This document shows positions 8,247-15,422 of a stretch of 18,374 nt of DNA, piece by piece. Positions within the stretch are counted from its first letter, which is position 1. Each line of letters starts with the position of its first letter. The translations under genes and the position numbers were made by a program. Below the pieces are notes generated by a model, which had not been told where the DNA came from, did not search any database, and worked only from the letters and a program-made list of their open reading frames with translations. Source of the stretch: an uncultured Clostridia bacterium (GTDB taxonomy: Bacteria > Bacillota > Clostridia > Oscillospirales > Acutalibacteraceae). The stretch covers positions 1 to 18,374 of the forward strand of contig CALEJD010000026.1 of assembly GCA_937898195.1 (NCBI GenBank). The letters are read 5' to 3'.

Positions 8247-9608
8247 TTATATATTCCATTTTATGTACATCCACCACGGGTGTCTGCGTTTTTTAAAGAA
8301 TTTGTACCAATATTCGGCTCGTTCTTTTACACATTCTATATTATATAAAGGTAAAACGTAATAAGGTTCGGGGTCATAATAAACTGTTGTTGTGCCGAGT
8401 GTTCCTTGATTGCCGTCTATAAAACAATGACACATAAATTCTGCCAACTTTTTAATAGCAGAAGTTTGAGAACGTGTAAATTTATAAAAGGTATTATATT
8501 TTGACCACAAAGAAGAATATTCTTGCTGATGTTCATTTGTTAATGTCCAAACACTATTATTAATGTGTGTGGTGAGATATTTATATGCGTCTGCTATTGT
8601 ATCTATATTTAACCAACTTTGTTGTGTAAAAAATTCGGCTTTTGTCTTTCCATTTATAAAGGCGGCATTTAATAAATAGTTTCGTGAAAAAGGAAACGCA
8701 CCAAAAGCTATTGATTTTTTCAAATCTTCTGGCGGATTACTTAAAACGTACAAGCCGCCCTCGTATTTCGGTATTTCACCAATAAGCGGTTCATAAAACC
8801 ACTGATTAAAAAGATTATAATAAATGTAATCCGCTCCATATCTTTCAAAATACATTTCAGGCGTTCCATAGTAATTTCCGTTATGGGTGTATATACCATT
8901 TTGCGGGATATATAGCATTTGGTTTATTGCCCAAATATAAGGGGGACTATTTGTTTCATAATTCCCAAAATAAGCTATGCTATAATCACCGTATTTTAAG
9001 TTAAGAATATCATATCTATTATAACCAAAATTGTCGCTTTCATATTCTTTATATATCATATATTGCGCGGGGTTAAGATTTCCCGCACATTCTGATAAAC
9101 CTAAAAGACAACAAAATGACTCTAATGAATATTTATTTCTTTTTACTAATTGATTATGCAAATAAACAGCGTTTATTTGTTTTTGTTTTAATGTTAGTTC
9201 TATATTTCTATCGCTTTGTTCACCTTTTGTTAGTGTTATTTGTGTACTAAAATTGGTGTGCGCTGTAAATTCTTCCCTTACATCATTATTATTTAATAAA
9301 GATAATACAAAATCGACGCCATAAGACGTTTGAGAGTGTAAAGGATATATAATTAATGTATAAACAACATTTATGCTATTTGTACCGTCAGTTTTTAATT
9401 TAGATTTTAGGCACATTTTTTGTTTTCCACTATACGGTGCAAAGCTGTTTTCTGTAATTGTTATTGTAATATCGTGATACCAATTTCCGTACCAAGAGTT
9501 AGGTCTATTGAAATTTTCTTCTATCGGCTTTAAATCATATTCACCTTTTATCACGATTTGTAATTCTGCACTTTGAGAATAAGGGGTACATCTTATTTCA
9601 ATTTCCAT
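8247..9608 (-). CDS. Unrecognised 453-aa protein, first gene of the late operon
   Basis: I do not recognise this protein. It starts at ATG 9608 behind AAGGAG (10-nt spacer) and about 30 nt after the predicted transcription start, so it is the first product of the structural operon. Residues 1-140 look beta-rich (MEIEIRCTPYSQSAELQIV; HDITITITENS; NVVYTLIIYPL). The remainder is unusually rich in Tyr, Asn and Trp, and the C-terminus is strongly basic and aromatic (FFKKRRHPWWMYIKWNI). No membrane segment or enzyme motif stands out. Its base composition looks more AT-rich than the capsid gene next to it. Position argues for a virion or assembly protein, perhaps a head fibre, inner-tail or early-assembly component; none of these is shown by sequence. 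Confidence 0.85.
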   Translation of the reverse strand: MEIEIRCTPYSQSAELQIVIKGEYDLKPIEENFNRPNSWYGNWYHDITITITENSFAPYSGKQKMCLKSKLKTDGTNSINVVYTLIIYPLHSQTSYGVDFVLSLLNNNDVREEFTAHTNFSTQITLTKGEQSDRNIELTLKQKQINAVYLHNQLVKRNKYSLESFCCLLGLSECAGNLNPAQYMIYKEYESDNFGYNRYDILNLKYGDYSIAYFGNYETNSPPYIWAINQMLYIPQNGIYTHNGNYYGTPEMYFERYGADYIYYNLFNQWFYEPLIGEIPKYEGGLYVLSNPPEDLKKSIAFGAFPFSRNYLLNAAFINGKTKAEFFTQQSWLNIDTIADAYKYLTTHINNSVWTLTNEHQQEYSSLWSKYNTFYKFTRSQTSAIKKLAEFMCHCFIDGNQGTLGTTTVYYDPEPYYVLPLYNIECVKERAEYWYKFFKKRRHPWWMYIKWNI

Positions 9609-9646
9609 TTTATCCGTTCTCCTTATTGCTCTTTTTATTCACTATT

Positions 9647-9675
9647 ATTATATCATATATAATGCAATTTGTCAA
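9647..9675 (-). promoter_or_regulatory. Consensus promoter for the leftward structural operon
   Basis: On the minus strand the -35 TTGACA (9675-9670) and the -10 TATAAT (9652-9647) are both perfect and 17 bp apart, with an extended -10 TG one base before the hexamer. A/T-rich sequence lies upstream of -35. Transcription should start near 9640. Unlike the phi29 late promoter A3, whose -35 is poor and needs activator p4, this one looks activator-independent. Confidence 0.9.
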
Positions 9676-9695
9676 TAGTTTTTTGAAAATTTCAC

Positions 9696-9724
9696 TTGAC
9701 ATTTCTGCGGTAATGTGGTATAAT
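9696..9724 (+). promoter_or_regulatory. Consensus promoter for the rightward ATPase-pRNA unit
   Basis: TTGACA (9696-9701), a 17-bp spacer and TATAAT (9719-9724) with an extended TG at 9716-9717. Transcription should start near 9731, giving a leader of only about 15 nt that already contains the ribosome binding site TAGGTGAT. Its -35 is back-to-back with that of the leftward late promoter, 20 bp apart, so the two may compete for or share polymerase. Confidence 0.9.
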
Positions 9725-9745
9725 TATATAAAGGTAGGTGATACA

Positions 9746-10849
9746 ATGAGTTATTCTGACAACACAAGAGTATTAAGTTTAAGTGACTTAAACGGTGAAA
9801 AGCGTGAAATAACTATACGTTATTATGACGGCACAAAACTGTTAAGTTTAAGTGACCTAAATGGTGAAAAACCTGAAATATATATTTGTACAGGAAATAG
9901 AACAGCAGGAAAGACCACATATTTTAATAGGTTAATGGTAAATCGTTACCTAAATAATGGTTCTAAATTTGCATTACTTTACCGATACAACTACGAACTA
10001 AAGGGTAGCGCAAGCAAATTCTTTGACGATATAAGAGGTCTATTCTTTAGAGACCATTATATGACAGAAAAGAGTATGGCAAAAGGTGCGTTCTATCAGT
10101 TGAAAATGGACGACAAGGTTTGCGGTTTTTCTATCGCATTAAATAGCGCTGATATTGTCAAAAAATATTCGCACGTTTTTAACGAGGTTGACGCAATTTT
10201 GTTTGATGAATTTCAGTCCGAAGCGAACCGCTATTGTCCCGAAGAAATTACAAAATTTCGCTCAATACATACGTCAATTGCAAGAGGACAGGGAAAACAG
10301 GTGCGTTACGTCCCTGTGTATATGCTGTCAAACACCGTATCAATTATCAACCCTTATTTCGTAGAAATGGGTATAAGTAATAGGCTGAAAAGTGAAACCA
10401 AATTTCTTAAAGGAAATGGCTATGTGTTGGAACAAACATTTAACGAGACAGCTTCACAAGCGCAACTTTCAAGCGGGTTTAACCGTGCCTTTTGTGGTGC
10501 AAATAACTACGGCGCTTATGCCGCACAAAATGTGTACTTAAATGATAACACAAGTTTCATAGATAAGCCCGAAGGAAAGCCGAGATATCTGTGTACATTA
10601 AAGTACAATGGTAATAACTTTGCTTTAAAGGAATTTGTTGATTATGGTTTTGTCTATTGCGATGATAGACCTGACTTGACTTTTTCCACAAAAATAAGCG
10701 TGACCACCGAAGACCACGCTATTAACTATGTAATGTTACAAAGAAATGATATGTTTCTTGCTCAAATGAGATATCTGTTTGAACACGGGTGTTTCAGATT
10801 TAAGAACCTACTTTGTAAAGAAGCTGTGTTGAAAGCACTTTCCTATTAA
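9746..10849 (+). CDS. DNA packaging ATPase, phi29 gp16 type
   Basis: 367 aa, compared with 332 for phi29 gp16. This is the motor ATPase that drives DNA into the prohead. Walker A is GNRTAGKT (residues 50-57). Walker B is AILFDE (149-154) with the catalytic Glu at 154. The segment MLSNTVSIINPYF (192-204) matches the conserved gp16 sensor region. The start is ATG 9746: the frame runs 40 codons further upstream but that region contains the promoter, and the ATG has its own ribosome binding site. Odd feature: residues 2-24 and 25-47 are a tandem duplication (both contain LSLSDLNGEK) just before the first core strand, which accounts for much of the extra length. A pRNA-like RNA follows the stop by 3 nt, its likely motor partner. 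Confidence 0.92.
   Translation: MSYSDNTRVLSLSDLNGEKREITIRYYDGTKLLSLSDLNGEKPEIYICTGNRTAGKTTYFNRLMVNRYLNNGSKFALLYRYNYELKGSASKFFDDIRGLFFRDHYMTEKSMAKGAFYQLKMDDKVCGFSIALNSADIVKKYSHVFNEVDAILFDEFQSEANRYCPEEITKFRSIHTSIARGQGKQVRYVPVYMLSNTVSIINPYFVEMGISNRLKSETKFLKGNGYVLEQTFNETASQAQLSSGFNRAFCGANNYGAYAAQNVYLNDNTSFIDKPEGKPRYLCTLKYNGNNFALKEFVDYGFVYCDDRPDLTFSTKISVTTEDHAINYVMLQRNDMFLAQMRYLFEHGCFRFKNLLCKEAVLKALSY
9749..9886 (+). repeat. Tandem 69-bp duplication at the start of the ATPase gene
   Basis: Two in-frame 69-bp units (9749-9817 and 9818-9886) differ at about 14 positions by my hand count and encode 23-residue units with 16 identical residues. The shared core is LSLSDLNGEK followed by xEIxI. The second copy runs into the strand preceding Walker A. 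Confidence 0.9.
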
Positions 10850-10852
10850 TGG

Positions 10853-10962
10853 TATCTTCATTTGTAAATTGCATTGAGATTGTTGGGGACACCACGGCGT
10901 GAAACCCGCCCAACTTCTTGTCGTATGTGGTATGCGCTTTGCAATAACAAATGATAAAGATA
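10853..10962 (+). ncRNA. Packaging RNA (pRNA)-like structured RNA
   Basis: This 110-nt RNA between the ATPase stop and the terminator folds like phi29 pRNA. The closing helix pairs 10853-10858 with 10957-10962 (6 bp), 10859-10865 with 10947-10953 (7 bp) and 10868-10873 with 10940-10945 (6 bp), with a 3-nt bulge at 10954-10956. Inside are two arms. Arm one is a 6-bp stem GUUGGG/CCCAAC (10882-10887, 10909-10914) leading to a loop with ACCAC (10891-10895) and a small inner hairpin. Arm two is CGUAU/AUGCG (10922-10926, 10932-10936) with loop GUGGU (10927-10931). The two loops are perfectly complementary over 5 nt, like the interlocking right- and left-hand loops that multimerise phi29 pRNA. The core UGUUGGGGA also matches phi29 pRNA as I remember it. 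No separate promoter is evident, so it is probably co-transcribed with the ATPase. Confidence 0.85.
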
Positions 10963-10969
10963 TAAAGAG

Positions 10970-10998
10970 AACTCCCCTACGAAAGTAAGGGAGTTTTC
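10970..10998 (+). terminator. Terminator at the end of the ATPase-pRNA unit (convergent junction)
   Basis: Stem AACTCCC with GGGAGTT plus an inner TAC/GTA closed by a GAAA tetraloop (10970-10995), followed by TTC and further T-rich sequence. It lies 7 nt after the pRNA and 8 bp before the stop of the leftward replication operon. It may also serve the opposite strand, where the T-run is poorer. Confidence 0.8.
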
Positions 10999-11005
10999 AT
11001 TTTGT

Positions 11006-11209
11006 TTAGTTTATTTCCCAACTATCGGGAACACCTGTGATAAATATACATTCCCGAATTATTTTGTAATAAGGGCAAGATGTACAGTAATCTTGTGACC
11101 TACAAGTGTCCCTTATTTTGCGTAAAATTTTGTTTGCTTCTCGCACCTCTTTTAAGTTGTTCTTTTCCTCATATTCCTTGATAGCTTTGAATAATTCTTT
11201 GTCACTCAT
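11006..11209 (-). CDS. Small cysteine-cluster protein (67 aa)
   Basis: Starts at ATG 11209, which overlaps the stop of the upstream gene as ATGA and has AAAGGAG ten bases before it; a start ten codons further up is less likely. The N-terminal half is charged and helical (MSDKELFKAIKEYEEKNNL). The C-terminal half has Cys in the pattern C-x5-C-x2-C-P-x7-C, then PDSWEI at the end. Such a cluster could hold zinc or an iron-sulfur cluster. It is the last gene of the leftward replication operon. Similar small Cys proteins occur at 11459 and 16385 in this window. Function unknown. Confidence 0.75.
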   Translation of the reverse strand: MSDKELFKAIKEYEEKNNLKEVREANKILRKIRDTCRSQDYCTSCPYYKIIRECIFITGVPDSWEIN

Positions 11210-11442
11210 TTTCGCGTTCTCCTTTCCTTTTTTCTGCAATTCAATTCGTATTCCATTGCGCCTATCTGTCTTTCCAATTTTTTAATCATATTCATAGCTT
11301 TATTCATAATCGTTTCAGGGTTCTGTATTAAAACAATTAATGCCGCCCTGATTTCTCTTCGTAGTTCAACAGCCCTTTCCAAAGATTTCTGTTCAACCCA
11401 TAACAGTTTTTTAACTCTCACATTATTAACCTTTTTGACCAC
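11206..11442 (-). CDS. Small basic helical protein (78 aa), GTG start
   Basis: GTG at 11442 lies 10 nt after AAGGGAG, and no ATG occurs in the first half of the frame, so GTG is the likely start. The sequence is basic and helical throughout (VKKVNNVRVKKLLWVEQKSL, later MIKKLERQIGAMEYELNCRK) with heptad-like spacing suggesting a coiled coil. The stop overlaps the next start by 4 nt (ATGA), so the two are probably co-translated. A nucleic-acid-binding or oligomeric role would fit its charge, but the family is not recognised. Confidence 0.65.
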   Translation of the reverse strand: MVKKVNNVRVKKLLWVEQKSLERAVELRREIRAALIVLIQNPETIMNKAMNMIKKLERQIGAMEYELNCRKKERRTRK

Positions 11443-11458
11443 TTATATCGAACTCCCT

Positions 11459-11671
11459 TCATTTTGTTTCCTCGCTTTCGTGTTCTTTGAGCCATTTGTT
11501 TAAGCTGTCAATTTCCCATTCACACGGTGAACGTAATTTGCAACAGTAGTCGTCATAGCTTTCAAAGAATATGCAATTCTTGCAATCCTTCGTTGCCCTT
11601 ATTGAACATAATAAGTGTAGTCTTATTACTGCTCTTATAAGTTCAACACAATTGATATTATTAGTGTTCAT
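11459..11671 (-). CDS. Small cysteine-rich protein (70 aa)
   Basis: ATG 11671 overlaps the stop of the upstream gene (ATGA), with AAGGAAGG upstream. Cys residues fall as C-x7-C-x2-C, then a CC pair and a last Cys (SPCEWEI), resembling the gene at 11006 in having a C-x2-C followed by an aromatic pair and a WEI motif near the end. A metal site is plausible. It is co-transcribed with the polymerase gene. Function unknown. Confidence 0.75.
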   Translation of the reverse strand: MNTNNINCVELIRAVIRLHLLCSIRATKDCKNCIFFESYDDYCCKLRSPCEWEIDSLNKWLKEHESEETK

Positions 11672-11964
11672 ACAGAGCCTTCCTTCCTGTAAGTATCTGC
11701 AATACTTTTTCCCTCACCATTTTTTCCATAGATATCATTAAGTAGCGACTTTGTTAGGACAATGTCTGTGTCAATATATTTGCTCGGCGGTGGACACATA
11801 GATGACATAACACCACCCCTTATATTTATGAGATAGTCATAGCAGTCTTTCATTCTTATACAATGTGAAATTTCAAGTCGTAACGCTATTATTTTGTTGT
11901 TACATTCTTCTATCCTTTTTGCATAAGCGTCACGGATAGAAGTAAGTGTGTCTATTTCAGACAT
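11668..11964 (-). CDS. Small helical protein (98 aa) downstream of DNA polymerase
   Basis: ATG 11964 is preceded by GAGGTG at a 6-nt spacing; two earlier candidates (GTG 11973, ATG 11970) sit on the ribosome binding site itself. Residues 1-50 are a long charged helix (MSEIDTLTSIRDAYAKRIEE; then CNNKIIALRLEISHCIRMKD), probably a coiled coil. The C-terminal half is mixed (CPPPSKYIDTDIV, then NDIYGKNGEGK). The stop overlaps the next start. Function unknown; it may assist replication given its place right after the polymerase. Confidence 0.75.
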   Translation of the reverse strand: MSEIDTLTSIRDAYAKRIEECNNKIIALRLEISHCIRMKDCYDYLINIRGGVMSSMCPPPSKYIDTDIVLTKSLLNDIYGKNGEGKSIADTYRKEGSV

Positions 11965-11969
11965 TTTCA

Positions 11970-13931
11970 TCACCTCATTGTGTAATAATCTTCCATAAGG
12001 ACAATTCCACCTCGTATTCTCTTTGGCATAAGTTTTCCATAAATCCTTAACCCTATGTCAAAATCTTCATAATCTCTTTTTGTGTTAAGAAATTCTAATT
12101 GCTCGGTAGAATATTTTTCCTTATCCTCTTCGTTAGGTTTGTACCCTGTCATTGACTTTATTAGCAGGTCTTTACAGGTATCAGGCATACCCGCACATTT
12201 AACATTGTAGTAAGGTTCAACAGGCTTTAAGTTTTCACCGACAACGTGTTCGATATATGTCTTTTGCCGTGTAAACCAACCAATGTCCCATTGCCCTTCC
12301 AGTTTCCAACAGCAGAAGTCTTTATCGTGAACCTTAATGCCTTTCAGTTTTTCAGGCGGTAAGTCACAATGTATGCTGTCGGTATCTGCGTACACAAAAC
12401 CGGGCTTATCGTCACCGTAGTAATTCTGCTGTGCGGCTCTGATTGTAAAGTTTCTTGCATAAGACGTTATTGCACTGCCTATGGGAATATAACCCGCCTT
12501 TTTGTCATTTGCTTCGACAGGTAAAAATCCTATGCTTTTGTCCTCTTTGAGTACAGCATATTTCCAAGAACTGTTTGTACTGGAAGCCATTTTTCCGTAC
12601 AAATTATTAAGGAAAAGTTTTGCTAACTCTCGGAGTGCGCCTGTGCTATTAAGTTTTATCTTTTTGTACTTCTCAATGTACTCGTCAAATAGTCCAATCT
12701 GTGCTTCAAAGAAACAACCGTCCAGTATCTCTAAATCTTCAATGTCATATTGCTCTTGCATAAGTGCAAAATCTGTTTGAGTAAGTGTTAATTCTACGAC
12801 TGCCTTTTTCTCTATGCCATTTTCGTCAATGTACTTGCTGTACAATTGCTTTGTCTTTTTGTCATAAATGTCACTTGTGACAAGCCATTGATTTGGCTGA
12901 TAGAGATAGTTATTCTTGATTTGAATACACGGTAAATGATTTGGCTTGATGTGGAAACTGCACCTAATGCGAATAAAGTAATAATGAAATTGCGAATTTT
13001 GACAGCAAACTGGAATGTAGTTACCTTTCCAAAATACCGGGTATCGAATAGGGTAAAAATTGCCACTTTCAGAGGACATCATTGACGGGTATAAGCTGTT
13101 TACATCTGCTGTTGTTCCGTTGCGTAAACGTTTCTTTGCTTTTCTCGGAACATAGTAGCACCAACCACCTTTATAGGATTTGCGGATATAAGCGTCTGCT
13201 GTCGTCGCTCCAAATTGTATAGGGTCTATCTCCATTTTCGTTAAATCAGGAAACAAATTGTAATATTCCTCTTTCAGCCAAAGTGACTTAAATTCTTCCA
13301 AACAACACGAACCAATTGTCATTTTGGTGTGTCCCTCTTTGTACATAATTTCAAGCGCTTCTTTGACAACTAAAACGTCATTGGCGATATACTCTTTTTC
13401 TTCGTCTGTTATCTCGCAACCTGCATAACGAAAACCCTTATATTCCATATCCAATTTACGGTGTTTTGTCTTGAAACTCTCGCCTATTCTTTTTACACTA
13501 AATGGTAGCAATTTTAAACTGTCTTGTATTGTAATGGTGTGTGTCTTGTATTTGATTGTAATTGAGTAAAATTGTCCCATATCAGATATAATATACTTGA
13601 ACGATTTGTGCGGCATATCCTTTGTCGGTAGCCATTCAATATCCAAATCCGCTTCACTTCGCTTCTTAATTGCTTGCGTATATTGTACATCATTTATAAA
13701 GTAAGGTAGCCAAAACCCACCGTCAAACTTTAAGTTATGAAAGTACACAACGAGGTTCGTGTCAAGTGACACAAAATATTCCCACAATTCTCCTATGCTG
13801 TGAAAAATACTTACGTCCTCGGTGAATAATTCTACGCAAGCCGCCGCCCAGACTTCTGTGTGCGTTTGTCCTTTGTAAACAGTGGTCTCAAAGTCAGCGG
13901 AAAATGTGCGAACTTGTTTAGTGCGTCCCAT
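11970..13931 (-). CDS. Protein-primed family B DNA polymerase (phi29 type)
   Basis: 653 aa, longer than phi29 DNA polymerase (575). It would replicate linear phage DNA starting from the terminal protein. All diagnostic motifs are present: Exo I DFET (13-16), Exo II HNLKFDG (65-71), Exo III Y181-x3-D185, the YxGG motif YKGG (253-256), motif A DVNSLYPSM (276-284), motif B KLFLNNLYGK (438-447), motif C YADTDS (514-519), and KTY (557-559). Both the 3'-5' exonuclease and polymerase sites therefore look intact. The ATG shares one base with the stop of the terminal protein gene (TAATG) and has only a weak ribosome binding site, so translation is probably coupled, keeping primer protein and polymerase in balance. 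Confidence 0.97.
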   Translation of the reverse strand: MGRTKQVRTFSADFETTVYKGQTHTEVWAAACVELFTEDVSIFHSIGELWEYFVSLDTNLVVYFHNLKFDGGFWLPYFINDVQYTQAIKKRSEADLDIEWLPTKDMPHKSFKYIISDMGQFYSITIKYKTHTITIQDSLKLLPFSVKRIGESFKTKHRKLDMEYKGFRYAGCEITDEEKEYIANDVLVVKEALEIMYKEGHTKMTIGSCCLEEFKSLWLKEEYYNLFPDLTKMEIDPIQFGATTADAYIRKSYKGGWCYYVPRKAKKRLRNGTTADVNSLYPSMMSSESGNFYPIRYPVFWKGNYIPVCCQNSQFHYYFIRIRCSFHIKPNHLPCIQIKNNYLYQPNQWLVTSDIYDKKTKQLYSKYIDENGIEKKAVVELTLTQTDFALMQEQYDIEDLEILDGCFFEAQIGLFDEYIEKYKKIKLNSTGALRELAKLFLNNLYGKMASSTNSSWKYAVLKEDKSIGFLPVEANDKKAGYIPIGSAITSYARNFTIRAAQQNYYGDDKPGFVYADTDSIHCDLPPEKLKGIKVHDKDFCCWKLEGQWDIGWFTRQKTYIEHVVGENLKPVEPYYNVKCAGMPDTCKDLLIKSMTGYKPNEEDKEKYSTEQLEFLNTKRDYEDFDIGLRIYGKLMPKRIRGGIVLMEDYYTMR

Positions 13932-14932
13932 TAGTCAGGTTCTTCCCACCATTCTTGACGCTCTAAATCGTCCATTTCGTCAACTATATCTTGTTTTTCC
14001 TGATTAGTAAGTACCTTCCGTTCATATTTCATTAAAATTTGATACAAAGATTGTCTTAACGCCGCCATATCAGCTTCATTTGCTGTGTAGAAAAAATGGT
14101 AGTCAAGTCTGTATTGTCCGTCTTTTTCATATTCACGCAGAGCATTTATAACCTTAAATGTGCCATATTCTGCACGCTTTTCATCTAACCAATTTACAAA
14201 AGAGTGTGAATTTCCAGCGCCGGGGTAGTAGTAACGAGAACGCACACTTTCCCATAACACTTCTTCGTATTCCTGCCTGTCCATTGTTTTATTGGTTTTT
14301 AATAGCATTGTGGACTTTAAAATTTTGTTTCCTTCGTCGTCCAGTATTAACCTGCCTTGATTGTCGTGCATATAAATCCTATCATCTTCGGGTGAAAACA
14401 TTCTACCTGTGTACTCGTCAACATAGTAAACGCCTTTTTCCAAATCCTCGGCTTTAGGTGCGTTGTCTAATGTTGGTTCTTCCTCGGATAAATCGTAACT
14501 TAAAGGTGCAATTGATGAATAGTCAACAGTGTCAACCTTTGGCAGTGTTATCGTGGGTTCAGGTGCAGAAATATCTTCCATAACATTTGCAAATTCTATA
14601 CGGGTCTGTGTAATTCCCTGTAATTCGTAAGGATTTACACCGCTTTCAAGCATTTGCTCGTATTCTGAAAGGGAAATTCCTGCTTCTTTTTGTTCAGCCC
14701 TTGTAGGGACATAGCCTTTTTCAGCTTTTACCACTTTTAGTTGAACATTTGGACTGCTAATTCCTTCGGTAAGTTTTGAGCCGCGTAGCGAATGAATGTA
14801 TCGAATTGTTTCAGGTTTAATTGATTTGTGTGGAGTAATATTGAACTCATAAATGTAGCCACGGCTTGTAAGTTTTTGAACTCGCCCTTTTAATAGCTTT
14901 ACTTCATAAGCATATTGCTCCTTTAGGGTCAT
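13931..14932 (-). CDS. Terminal protein (protein primer), phi29 gp3 position
   Basis: 333 aa, compared with 266 for phi29 gp3. The terminal protein supplies the hydroxyl that primes replication and stays attached to the DNA 5' ends. The N-terminus (YEVKLLKGRVQKLTSRGYIY, then TIRYIHSLRGSKL) matches the Lys/Arg-rich N-terminal region I know from terminal proteins of this phage group. An acidic linker follows (about 125-165), then a charged helical C-terminus ending EEPD. The call rests on that region, on size and on the conserved position directly before the polymerase with a one-base overlap. The priming Ser/Thr/Tyr cannot be assigned by eye. The start at 14932 follows GAGAGG. Confidence 0.78.
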   Translation of the reverse strand: MTLKEQYAYEVKLLKGRVQKLTSRGYIYEFNITPHKSIKPETIRYIHSLRGSKLTEGISSPNVQLKVVKAEKGYVPTRAEQKEAGISLSEYEQMLESGVNPYELQGITQTRIEFANVMEDISAPEPTITLPKVDTVDYSSIAPLSYDLSEEEPTLDNAPKAEDLEKGVYYVDEYTGRMFSPEDDRIYMHDNQGRLILDDEGNKILKSTMLLKTNKTMDRQEYEEVLWESVRSRYYYPGAGNSHSFVNWLDEKRAEYGTFKVINALREYEKDGQYRLDYHFFYTANEADMAALRQSLYQILMKYERKVLTNQEKQDIVDEMDDLERQEWWEEPD

Positions 14933-14975
14933 ACGTTTTACCTCTCTTTCTGTTATGAATTTCAGGTAAAATGAG

Positions 14976-15002
14976 AGCCCGGTACAGAAATTTGCCCGGG
15001 CT
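14976..15002 (-). terminator. Intrinsic terminator or attenuator upstream of the terminal protein gene
   Basis: On the minus strand AGCCCGG (15002-14996) pairs with CCGGGCT (14982-14976) around a 13-nt loop, followed by CTCATTTTACC. The short, interrupted T-run suggests partial termination. It lies between the SSB-like gene and the terminal protein/polymerase pair with no clear promoter in between, so replication enzymes would be made from readthrough. Confidence 0.65.
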
Positions 15003-15039
15003 TCATTTCTATTGATTACCTGTTAAGGCAAACAGAACT

Positions 15040-15387
15040 TTATGCGATAGACAGGCAAATAAACTCGCGTCCCTGATTGGACTTCTTGAGTGCAATTGAA
15101 AGGTCAATCGGAAGTTCAAGGTCTTCCGCCTTTACAGCTTCAGCGATTGCGCGAATTGTCTGTATAGCTGTTGCCGAAACTGTGCCATACACTGTGCCGT
15201 CCTCGGTTACGATATAGCCGACATAACGCATTTTTCCTGTTTCTTTGTCAAGGTCTGTCGATACCGCTAACGCCTTTGCTCTAAAGGTTGACGGAGCAGA
15301 CTGTAACTTGACACTGCTGTTTCTTGCGTTGATTGAGTCCTTTACAGACATACCGATTGTAATTGTGTTGTTCATTGTTTCTTCCAT
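15040..15387 (-). CDS. Candidate single-stranded DNA-binding protein (115 aa)
   Basis: 115 aa starting at ATG 15387 (AAAGGAG, 10-nt spacer; a second ATG four codons in is less well spaced). The middle reads as beta strands (FRAKALAVSTDLDKETGKMR, then YVGYIVTEDGTVYGTVSA), followed by a helix and C-terminal strands (PIDLSIALKKSNQGREFICL), compatible with a small OB-like fold. Phi29 SSB gp5 has 124 aa and is encoded near the terminal protein gene, so size and place fit. A terminator directly downstream implies high expression, as needed for an SSB. The family is not certain; a small DNA-binding protein like p6 is the alternative. Confidence 0.7.
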   Translation of the reverse strand: MEETMNNTITIGMSVKDSINARNSSVKLQSAPSTFRAKALAVSTDLDKETGKMRYVGYIVTEDGTVYGTVSATAIQTIRAIAEAVKAEDLELPIDLSIALKKSNQGREFICLSIA

Positions 15388-15422
15388 TTGTGTGTACTCC
15401 TTTGATTAAATGTTTTGTTGAA

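Noticed and set aside
9626..9745. N-terminal extension of the ATPase to an upstream ATG
   Set aside because: The extension runs through the -35 and -10 of the promoter, so it would not be on the transcript; ATG 9746 has its own ribosome binding site.
10829..10858. Possible pRNA promoter TTGAAA with 18-bp spacing to TATCTT
   Set aside because: The -10 is poor and would start the transcript inside the closing helix, removing its 5' strand.
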